NCBI GenBank assembly: GCA_012963655.1
Contig: DTVI01000338.1
Coordinates: 1-5,245 of the forward strand
Origin: Sulfurimonas sp.
Lineage (GTDB): Bacteria; Campylobacterota; Campylobacteria; Campylobacterales; Sulfurimonadaceae
Length of the DNA: 5,245 nucleotides
Reading direction: 5' to 3'
Within the stretch, counting starts at the first letter, position 1. Every line of letters starts with the position of its first letter. The notes under the pieces were generated by a model. It ran no database searches, was not told where the DNA came from, and saw only the letters and a program-made list of their open reading frames with translations. The position numbers and the translations under genes were made by a program. Positions 1 to 4,708 of this stretch are shown here, piece by piece.

Positions 1-261
1 AGCGACGCTTGGAAACATTATGATAGTGATAATGGTGAACAAAGACTGTCTGGTTATGCTATTTTTAATATGAAATGGAATAAAGAACTAAGTCATGGTT
101 TTGACTTAACCTTAGGTATGGATAATATGTTTAATCATACCTACGCTCTTAGTAATACCTATAAGGACTTGACTCTTTTGGCCTCAGGAACAACAAGCGA
201 GGTTATGCTTTTAAACGAACCAGGCCGTTATATCTATACAAATCTTCGTTACCGCTTCTAA
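1..261 (+). CDS. TonB-dependent outer-membrane receptor, C-terminal fragment
   Basis: The reading frame is open from base 1 to TAA at 259-261 and gives the last 86 residues; the start lies outside the window. The sequence alternates polar and hydrophobic residues as in outer-membrane beta strands. It carries the typical end of TonB-dependent receptors: a 'GMDNMFNHTYA' segment (the family's D/N-N-L/M-F-N/D-x-x-Y turn), then 'NEPGRYIYTNLRYRF', where the EPGR turn leads into the last barrel strand and the terminal Phe is the recognition residue for barrel insertion by the BAM machinery. These receptors import metal chelates or other scarce nutrients using TonB-ExbB-ExbD energy. The substrate cannot be read from this fragment, because the plug domain and most of the barrel are missing; copper, siderophore or other ligands all remain possible. 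Confidence is high for the family and nil for the ligand. Confidence 0.9.
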   Translation, partial: SDAWKHYDSDNGEQRLSGYAIFNMKWNKELSHGFDLTLGMDNMFNHTYALSNTYKDLTLLASGTTSEVMLLNEPGRYIYTNLRYRF

Positions 262-265
262 AACT

Positions 266-288
266 ATAGCAAGGTGCTTCCTTGTTAT
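266..288 (+). terminator. Possible weak terminator hairpin after the receptor gene
   Basis: ATAGCAAGG (266-274) and CCTTGTTAT (280-288) can form a 9-bp stem with one G-U pair around a 5-base loop, starting five bases after the receptor stop codon. The T-run expected of an intrinsic terminator is poor: only a short TTT lies at 298-300. Position supports a transcript-end role, but the strength is doubtful. Confidence 0.35.
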
Positions 289-323
289 CAAGCTATCTTT
301 AAAAAATATTATCAAGTTTCTTT

Positions 324-353
324 TTTACACAATTTATAAATAATTATTATACT
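324..353 (+). promoter_or_regulatory. Candidate sigma70-type promoter of the phospholipase operon
   Basis: TTTACA (324-329, five of six matches to TTGACA) and TATACT (348-353, five of six to TATAAT) are separated by 18 bases. TATTAT at 345-350 is an alternative -10 with a 15-base spacer. The start of transcription would fall near 360, immediately before the tandem repeat at 361-426, giving a leader of about 98 bases. The whole region is very AT-rich, so chance matches are likely and confidence is modest. Confidence 0.4.
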
Positions 354-360
354 TATAAAT

Positions 361-426
361 ATATAGACTCTTCTGCTATTTCATTATGATAACATATAGA
401 CTCTTCTTCTATTTTATCATGTTAAT
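361..426 (+). repeat. Two-copy 33-bp imperfect tandem repeat in the operon leader
   Basis: Copy one is 361-393 and copy two is 394-426. They match at 28 of 33 positions: the first 14 bases (ATATAGACTCTTCT) are identical, and differences fall at repeat positions 15, 22, 25, 29 and 33. The copies lie between the candidate promoter and the phospholipase ribosome binding site. The 33-bp period is about three helical turns, so two proteins could bind on the same DNA face; alternatively the repeat acts in the mRNA leader. No known operator is recognised. Confidence 0.75.
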
Positions 427-445
427 ATATATATCAATTTATTGT

Positions 446-451
446 GAAAGG
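446..451 (+). promoter_or_regulatory. Ribosome binding site that fixes the phospholipase start
   Basis: GAAAGG lies six bases before ATG at 458. The upstream in-frame ATG at 386 lacks a comparable site and sits inside the tandem repeat. The 458 start also places a standard signal peptide at the exact N-terminus. Confidence 0.7.
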
Positions 452-457
452 TTTCAA

Positions 458-1459
458 ATGAAGTCAGTAAAGATAATTGGGATAATACTAGTTTTCATGG
501 GGATGATAACAACAGTACATGCTTGGAAAGAGCCAACTCCCTCACGAATAGTTCGAGATGCATTAGCGTATATGGGTTCTGAGAATGCATCAGCTGAACA
601 AAAACGCGCATATAATATATATGTAGCAGCTGCAGGAAGTGAAAAAATTGCTGCGAAAGCATTAGAAGATGCAGTAGCTATAGTAGATGAGTTTCATGAT
701 ACTAACCTTGGTTCATGGTGGACAGGTTACAACTATCAGCCAGGAAAATATAGTGTAGGGGGTATAGCATTAGCTCTATATGACCTTGAAGTAAATTACA
801 CATCTTATTGGCATTATATTGATTTCAAGAGTGAAGGTGATATACATGGAAATAAGCACGGTGGATATTATTCACCAAAGACTCTGTCTGGTTCTCTAGA
901 AGACAGGGTTGCCGCCTTGTACCTTAGTCCTTACAAATTGAAAAAATCTGATTATTATACAACGGAAGCACATTATAGACAAGGCTCAAGTTCAAGTTAT
1001 AAGCGAGATTATCAAAACTTTGATGAGATGCCCTTTCAACCGGTTAGTCACTTAGGTATGTATTGGTTTTCTGAATTCAAGAAATATCCTACTTACGCAG
1101 TTATAGGGCACTCTTTACATGCTATTGGTGATGCGGCTCAGCCTCACCATGTATATGTTTCAATTGGACATGAACATGCAGGTTGGGAAGCATGGGTCGA
1201 AGCTAATTATGAAGAAATGGGATTTTATAATGAATCTAAGGTCTCTTCAGAAGTAGCAAAATATAATGCAAGAGATAGCTTCTCTGATATCACTTTACAA
1301 ACAGGGGAACAAGCATATTCGCACCCAGAAGTTCTAAGTAATTTAAGTACTTCCGTCCGTCGTGCAGCTGCGGAAGAATTGATTCCTGTTGCAATCGCAG
1401 CTTCTGTTACCGTGTTAACTAAAGGTATTAACCACTTTTTTGGACAAGGTGGAAAATAA
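458..1459 (+). CDS. Exported zinc-dependent phospholipase C-like protein
   Basis: This 333-residue protein resembles the zinc-dependent phospholipase C / P1-nuclease superfamily, whose members hydrolyse phosphodiester or phosphomonoester bonds at a three-zinc centre. Residues 1-22 form a Sec signal peptide (positive start, hydrophobic core, VHA). Cleavage would expose Trp23 as mature residue 1, as in this family, where the N-terminal Trp binds zinc. Later ligand-like groups appear in order: Asp81 (FHDTN), His119 (SYWHYIDF), His221-x3-Asp225-x5-His231 (HAIGDAAQPHH), and His240-x3-Glu244 (HAGWE). The family's early His ligand, usually in a T-H-x-x-I motif soon after Trp1, is not seen; the matching place reads TPSRIV (27-32). 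A helical C-terminus (298-322) follows. It is the first gene of the operon, and its stop overlaps the parvulin ATG by one base. The start at 458 is preferred over 386 because of its ribosome binding site and signal peptide. Substrate specificity is not readable; a phosphatase or nuclease relative is possible. Confidence 0.85.
   Translation: MKSVKIIGIILVFMGMITTVHAWKEPTPSRIVRDALAYMGSENASAEQKRAYNIYVAAAGSEKIAAKALEDAVAIVDEFHDTNLGSWWTGYNYQPGKYSVGGIALALYDLEVNYTSYWHYIDFKSEGDIHGNKHGGYYSPKTLSGSLEDRVAALYLSPYKLKKSDYYTTEAHYRQGSSSSYKRDYQNFDEMPFQPVSHLGMYWFSEFKKYPTYAVIGHSLHAIGDAAQPHHVYVSIGHEHAGWEAWVEANYEEMGFYNESKVSSEVAKYNARDSFSDITLQTGEQAYSHPEVLSNLSTSVRRAAAEELIPVAIAASVTVLTKGINHFFGQGGK
1446..1453 (+). promoter_or_regulatory. 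Ribosome binding site of the parvulin gene inside the phospholipase end
   Basis: AAGGTGGA lies five bases before the ATG at 1459, within the last codons of the phospholipase gene. The stop and start overlap as TAATG (1457-1461), an arrangement typical of coupled translation, so the two proteins are probably made together. Confidence 0.75.
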
Positions 1460-2319
1460 TGCGTATATTTACAGCATCGATTTTATTAACACTTTCTAGT
1501 TTATGTAGTGCTGCTGTAAATTATGACTTAAAAGACTCACATGATATTGTTCATGTGGGGTCTTGGTCATTATCATATAAAAGTTTTGACCTTTTAGCTT
1601 CTGCTATAGAGAATAAAGACACCCATGCCACTCGCAAAAATATTTTAGCTGGCATTATTTCTCGATATGCTTTTATGCAAGAGCTTGAACGTGAAAACAT
1701 AAAACCTGAAGTGAATGAAAAAAAGTTTCAACAGCAATATGAAAATTTATTAGTGCAGTTTCCTACTTTAGATAAACAAGAAAAAGAAAATATACATGAT
1801 ATTTTAGAGTCCAAACTTGTTCAACATCAATATACAAGAGATATAGGACTTATAAACGAAATCCATACTGCTGAAGTCTCTTTAAATAAAGTAGCTGAAA
1901 AAGTAAGTCAAAAAGAGATAAAAGTTTATTATGATGCAAATAAAGAGGATTTTATCAATGTTGATACCATTGAAGCCCAACATATTAAATTAGATTCGCA
2001 AAAGAAAGCTGATGAGGGATATGCTCTTTTACAAAAAGGCTTAGATTGTAATACGGCTGTTATAAAGTATTCTATGGATAAAGATAAGGACAGCCAACCC
2101 TTTGCAGGTGATTTAGGTAGTATTAAAAATGGAAGTATAAAAACTAACCTTGTAGAAAAGATAGCCTTATTAGAACCAGTAAATAAGGTTTCCTCTCCGT
2201 ATAGAACTCCTAATGGTTGGCATATCTATTTTGTACGCTCGCAAACTAAAAAGAGATTAGCACTAGATGAAAGTATTAGTTTACTGGTTCTAATAAGGCT
2301 ATCTTTTCTACAAGGTTAG
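1459..2319 (+). CDS. Periplasmic PpiC-type (parvulin) prolyl isomerase, C-terminus altered by an inverted-duplication insertion
   Basis: The product as read is 286 residues. Residues 1-18 are a Sec signal peptide (MRIFTASILL, then SSLCSA), followed by a helical SurA/PrsA-like N-domain (about 36-140) and a parvulin domain (about 172-262). Parvulin marks are the first-strand His175 (EAQHIKL), the GDLG turn (217-220), and 'SSPYRTPNGWHIYFVRS' with the second conserved His255. The family catalyses cis-trans isomerisation of prolyl bonds and often acts as a foldase for exported proteins; here the likely client is the phospholipase encoded just upstream. The last 12 residues (275-286, hydrophobic, ending FLQG) are read from an inserted reverse-complement copy of bases 2135-2183. 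Without the 49 inserted bases the frame continues 'LDESIRQYSKKVKYALEK' to a stop at 2417-2419, giving 303 residues. The parvulin domain itself is intact, so activity may survive loss of the C-terminal helix. Confidence 0.85.
   Translation: MRIFTASILLTLSSLCSAAVNYDLKDSHDIVHVGSWSLSYKSFDLLASAIENKDTHATRKNILAGIISRYAFMQELERENIKPEVNEKKFQQQYENLLVQFPTLDKQEKENIHDILESKLVQHQYTRDIGLINEIHTAEVSLNKVAEKVSQKEIKVYYDANKEDFINVDTIEAQHIKLDSQKKADEGYALLQKGLDCNTAVIKYSMDKDKDSQPFAGDLGSIKNGSIKTNLVEKIALLEPVNKVSSPYRTPNGWHIYFVRSQTKKRLALDESISLLVLIRLSFLQG
2135..2183 (+). repeat. Left arm of a perfect 49-bp inverted repeat (source copy)
   Basis: This arm lies in the parvulin coding frame and encodes the ordinary family segment IKTNLVEKIALLEPVN (227-242), so it is the original. 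Its exact reverse complement recurs at 2280-2328. Matching stops cleanly at both ends (bases 2134 and 2184 do not pair with 2329 and 2279). Confidence 0.97.
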
Positions 2320-2328
2320 TTTTTATAC
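2280..2328 (-). repeat. Right arm of the 49-bp inverted repeat (inserted copy)
   Basis: Every base is the reverse complement of 2135-2183, with a 96-bp spacer between the arms. Deleting exactly these 49 bases (3 x 16 + 1) rejoins the parvulin frame with its downstream tail, which shows that this arm is the newcomer. There is no adjoining target-site duplication, no transposase and no alternative placement of the insertion boundaries by base identity. A templated insertion by template switching is the simplest reading; an assembly or amplification artefact is the rival explanation. Confidence 0.95.
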
Positions 2329-2419
2329 ACAGTATTCAAAGAAAGTAAAATATGCCTTAGAAAAAGCAGATATTTCAGTAAATAAAAATTATGTAAAAGG
2401 AACACTTTTTAATGATTAA
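2329..2419 (+). pseudogene. Detached C-terminal tail of the parvulin gene
   Basis: In the frame one base off from the upstream gene, this stretch reads a lysine-rich amphipathic helix, 'QYSKKVKYALEKADISV', then NKNYVKGTLFND and TAA at 2417-2419. It has no start codon or ribosome binding site of its own and joins perfectly to codon 274-275 of the parvulin gene when 2280-2328 is removed. It originally overlapped the next gene's ATG (2412) by eight bases, which explains why that start needed no separate intergenic space. Confidence 0.85.
2397..2401 (+). promoter_or_regulatory. Ribosome binding site of the anchored coiled-coil gene
   Basis: AAGGA lies ten bases before ATG at 2412, a slightly long spacing. 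In the uninterrupted operon, ribosomes ending at 2419 would have passed over it; with the insertion, translation stops at 2319, 92 bases before the ATG, so this site must now work alone. Confidence 0.55.
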
Positions 2420-2981
2420 ACATTTACTTCAAGGAGCAGGAGCACTTAGTCTTGTAGCTATCTTATATCTTTTATATGTAGTAAACACATCTTTTGTAAA
2501 AAAGAATGAAGAAGTATATGTGGAAAATGAAGAACTTATTATTCCTACTGAAGTACATAAAACCGCTGAGGACAAGAAGGTGAAAATAGTAGTACCTTTA
2601 ATACAAGAAAATATTCAAAAAGAAAAGGTTTATGCGCCTAAAGAGGTTTCTTTAAATTTAAAAAAGAATTTAAAAATTGCAGATCCAAGAACACCAAAGA
2701 CAGTAGCTTTACCACAAGGAATAGAAAGTTTAGCTCCAAGTAAAGAAGAAGTGTCCGACCCCAATAAATTTGCGCAGTTTGAGGAAAACCTTCGTCATAG
2801 AAAGTTACAAGTTTTTTATCCGTCAAAAGAGCAAATTCAAGAGATAAAAGACAAGATAGAAGACGCTCAGGTTAATGGAACACGAACACAAGAAGAAATT
2901 CAAGAAGCGCAAGAAGCAATAGAAAAACTTGAACAGATACGAATTATCTTAGCAGATGAAGGGGTGCCAGAACCTTCTTAG
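2412..2981 (+). CDS. Unrecognised membrane-anchored coiled-coil protein
   Basis: I do not recognise this 189-residue protein. Residues 9-25 form one hydrophobic segment (GAGALSLVAILYLLYVV) after a short Lys/His-containing start, with no clear cleavage site, so the protein is probably anchored in the inner membrane with its body in the periplasm. Residues 30-90 are rich in Lys and Glu with V/I/P-rich patches, 91-120 contain several prolines and look extended, and 137-178 (from 'PSKEQIQEIKDKIEDAQ' to 'EAIEKLEQIR') look like a coiled coil. It follows the parvulin gene so closely that its start codon lies within that gene's original end, which suggests a shared job in export or folding of the phospholipase. 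The anchor-plus-helices layout recalls lipase-specific foldases, but I see no sequence match. Its stop shares four bases (2978-2981) with the stop of the convergent gene. Confidence 0.8.
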   Translation: MIKHLLQGAGALSLVAILYLLYVVNTSFVKKNEEVYVENEELIIPTEVHKTAEDKKVKIVVPLIQENIQKEKVYAPKEVSLNLKKNLKIADPRTPKTVALPQGIESLAPSKEEVSDPNKFAQFEENLRHRKLQVFYPSKEQIQEIKDKIEDAQVNGTRTQEEIQEAQEAIEKLEQIRIILADEGVPEPS

Positions 2982-3421
2982 TCTTTATCTTGATACTCTT
3001 TCTGTTCTTCTATCTCTTCGTCTCTTAACTTAGACATAATAGTATGGTCTTCATCTTCAATGCGGGTTTTAACCTGTGCTTGTTCAGGTGTAAGGTCTTG
3101 TCCATTATTAAAGTTAGCAACAAGACGAAGATAATACTTAGCCTCATGTGATTGTAAGTCAGTAATCTTAGCTCCATTACATAAAAATCTATCTCCTACT
3201 TCAAGATCAGCTAAACCAGCAAGAATCATCTTTTTATTGACTTCATCTATGCCATTTTGAAGGGGAAGATTAATAGCCTTAGTCATCATCTTTTCTTCAT
3301 ATGTTTGAACAGCTTGAATCTGCATCTTTTCATCAGGACTAAGTATATAATTAGTGAACATATCTGCTGCACCATCTTCAAGGGAAATAATTTGTGTATT
3401 GGTAAAAACACTTAAGGTCAT
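2978..3421 (-). CDS. Hypothetical protein, 147 residues
   Basis: I do not recognise this protein. It has no signal peptide or membrane segment and is probably cytoplasmic. The first 100 residues mix short helices and strands ('LEVGDRFLCNGAKITDL' at 73-89 looks like a compact beta region), and the tail from about 109 is highly charged and acidic (RIEDEDHTIMSKLRDEEIEEQ), probably helical. ATG at 3421 is the start used; the upstream sequence offers only a weak purine-rich site (AAAAGA). It lies 145 bases downstream of the ATPase on the same strand, so it may have its own promoter in that gap or be read through from the ATPase. The end meets the coiled-coil gene tail to tail with a four-base overlap. 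Long uninterrupted frame, typical codon use and a plausible protein composition support a real gene. Confidence 0.75.
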   Translation of the reverse strand: MTLSVFTNTQIISLEDGAADMFTNYILSPDEKMQIQAVQTYEEKMMTKAINLPLQNGIDEVNKKMILAGLADLEVGDRFLCNGAKITDLQSHEAKYYLRLVANFNNGQDLTPEQAQVKTRIEDEDHTIMSKLRDEEIEEQKEYQDKD

Positions 3422-3437
3422 AATTTTGTCTTTTGAA

Positions 3438-3467
3438 TTTATTTTTCGTAGTGTATCGTAAAAATAA
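3438..3467. repeat. Imperfect AT-rich inverted repeat upstream of the 147-residue gene
   Basis: Bases 3439-3448 (TTATTTTTCG) pair with 3457-3467 (CG, one bulged T, AAAAATAA) around an 8-base loop. It sits 17 bases before the start codon of the (-) strand gene and could be an operator or a leader hairpin. The arms are mostly A/T, so it may be chance. The rest of the 3422-3566 gap shows only AT-rich sequence with a poor -10-like CATAAT on the (-) strand at 3504-3499. Confidence 0.3.
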
Positions 3468-3566
3468 TTAGGAGATAAAAATTGAAAAATAAATAAAGAT
3501 TATGTTAAGAGAAAAAAGAACTGATTTATTTGGATATTGAGCTATTTTACGAGATGAAAGTATCCT

Positions 3567-4661
3567 TTATGTATATTCCTCATTAGAAGTATCATCTTCG
3601 CCTTCTACAATAGCCCATTTTACAAAAGGCATCATCTCAACTATTGCGTAAGGAAGACCTAGCTTAGTTTCTGCATTCATAGTAACTACTTCAATATGTA
3701 TAATACCATTTTCAATGATAAAGGCTTCAAGGCTTTCTATCTTTTTAAAAAGTACATCTTCATTAGAAAAGGGCATGGTTAAAACAATGCGGTTTTCTTC
3801 AGGAAGATAGAAGTCAATTCCTTCTGCATAATATATTTTAGAACCTCTTTTAAGCATTTCTAAAAAGACAAGGGTTTCGAAGAGACGGGAAAAGTCTTTT
3901 TGTAAGGTGAGAACATTTTTAATATTAAAGTCTAGGGTAAAAAGCTTTTTAGTAGCACGTGAATGTTCAAACTTTTCTACCCAGTATAAATATCCTTTTT
4001 CCATCAGTCCATAAAAGGTCTTATAAAACATATCCTTTGAAATCTTTTGTTGAAGTTTCAGTCTTTCAAACATTTGAAAGGCAGATACCTTTTGGCCTAA
4101 TAGTTTGGCTGAGTGTATCATAATTTGTAGCTCTAAGGGATTTAAAGAAAGTTTTAAAATATTTTGTAATTGTTTTTGCCGGTTGTCTTGATGAACAAAA
4201 TACATTTCAGGATAAGAACTTGTTTGTAGGTAATGGGTGAAGGCTGTGTCTAAAGTGTCATAACGATTATCAAAGGCAAGAAACTCTTCAAAGTCTAGGT
4301 TATATACATCTAAGTGTGCAAAGCCCTCTATATCAAGGTTTGCTTCTGTTGATAAGATAACAGAAGAGACATTAGGCAGGGGTATGTCTTCTTCATAAGC
4401 TTCTATAACAAGAGTATGTATTTTATTAGATATACAAAAACTTTGAAGTTCTTCTTTTATAAGCTCTTTATCTATACGAAGATCATTAAGATCAATATAA
4501 AGATAAGAAGAACTTGGTAAAACTGAAAGGTATTGTTTAATAATAGATGTTTTACCTGTTTTAGATGCACCTTTAATAATAGTAAATGCAGAGTCAATAT
4601 GATACTTACGGGGGATAAGATGGATCTTTTTATTAGATAAGTTATATAATGAATCAAGCAT
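3567..4661 (-). CDS. AAA-type ATPase with DUF4143-like C-terminal region
   Basis: This 364-residue cytoplasmic protein resembles the AAA_14/DUF4143 group of ATP-binding proteins, which are common in bacteria and mostly without known function. Residues 31-39 (GASKTGKTS) form the Walker A loop. LVIEAYEE (84-91) sits at the Walker B place but lacks the usual Asp-Glu pair. VILST (101-105) matches sensor 1. 'LDFEEFLAFD' (122-131) matches the family's conserved L-x-F-x-E-F-L segment. Residues 170-235 look like a winged helix. The C-terminal part has the DUF4143-like stretch 'KKLFTLDFNI', then FETLVFLEMLKRG, and ends with the E-x-x-D-F group (EGIDF, 280-284) seen where relatives carry a degenerate nuclease-like fold. 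The protein is full length, and an in-frame stop at 4674-4676 leaves ATG at 4661 as the first possible start. No good ribosome binding site is adjacent. Role and partner are unknown. Confidence 0.85.
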   Translation of the reverse strand: MLDSLYNLSNKKIHLIPRKYHIDSAFTIIKGASKTGKTSIIKQYLSVLPSSSYLYIDLNDLRIDKELIKEELQSFCISNKIHTLVIEAYEEDIPLPNVSSVILSTEANLDIEGFAHLDVYNLDFEEFLAFDNRYDTLDTAFTHYLQTSSYPEMYFVHQDNRQKQLQNILKLSLNPLELQIMIHSAKLLGQKVSAFQMFERLKLQQKISKDMFYKTFYGLMEKGYLYWVEKFEHSRATKKLFTLDFNIKNVLTLQKDFSRLFETLVFLEMLKRGSKIYYAEGIDFYLPEENRIVLTMPFSNEDVLFKKIESLEAFIIENGIIHIEVVTMNAETKLGLPYAIVEMMPFVKWAIVEGEDDTSNEEYT

Positions 4662-4677
4662 AAGGTGTCTTTTTCAT
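4654..4677 (-). other. Possible seven-codon leader frame overlapping the ATPase start
   Basis: ATG at 4677-4675 opens a frame encoding MKKTPYA and closing with TGA at 4656-4654, overlapping the ATPase ATG (4661-4659). AAGGA (4694-4690) lies 12 bases before this ATG, whereas the ATPase ATG has only a weak AAAAAGA upstream. Coupled re-initiation is possible, but so short a frame may well be chance. Confidence 0.25.
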
Positions 4678-4687
4678 AAGTATAACA

Positions 4688-4706
4688 TTTCCTTTTTAAG
4701 AGGAAA
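4688..4706. repeat. Small hairpin between the acetyltransferase and ATPase genes
   Basis: TTTCCT (4688-4693) and AGGAAA (4701-4706) form a 6-bp stem with a 7-base loop just downstream of the acetyltransferase stop. On the (-) strand transcript it lacks a T-run, so it is a poor terminator, but it would hide the AAGGA ribosome binding site that precedes the ATPase. Only weakly supported. Confidence 0.3.
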
Positions 4707-4708
4707 GC

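Noticed and set aside
386..457. Longer phospholipase start at ATG 386, adding 24 residues
   Set aside because: It has no good ribosome binding site, lies in the tandem repeat, and would bury the clear signal peptide that begins at 458.
1501..1518. Lipoprotein signal with Cys16 in the parvulin
   Set aside because: The residue before Cys is Leu (SSLC), which does not fit a lipobox; a normal cleavage after CSA is more likely.
2135..2328. Insertion sequence or MITE with terminal inverted repeats
   Set aside because: The left arm and the spacer are ordinary in-frame parvulin coding sequence, so only the right arm is foreign to the gene; there is no mobile unit between the arms.
2280..2328. Rho-independent terminator
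   Set aside because: The stem is far too long and the loop is 96 bases; a T-run after the right arm is absent and the operon continues.
2272..2336. AGTATT at 2272-2277 and 2331-2336 as a target-site duplication around the inserted arm
   Set aside because: Two bases separate each copy from the insert, and removing one copy plus the insert (59 bp) does not restore the reading frame, whereas removing the 49 bp does.
2638..2826. Minus-strand frame of 62 codons
   Set aside because: It lies wholly within the coiled-coil gene, is Leu/Phe-rich from the complement of Lys/Glu codons, and has no supporting signals.
3471..3495. Plus-strand AGGAG followed by TTG at 3482 as a small gene
   Set aside because: The frame stops after four codons.
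4472..4657. Minus-strand frame of 61 codons at the start of the ATPase
   Set aside because: It is an alternative frame of the ATPase N-terminus, which has a clear Walker A in its own frame.
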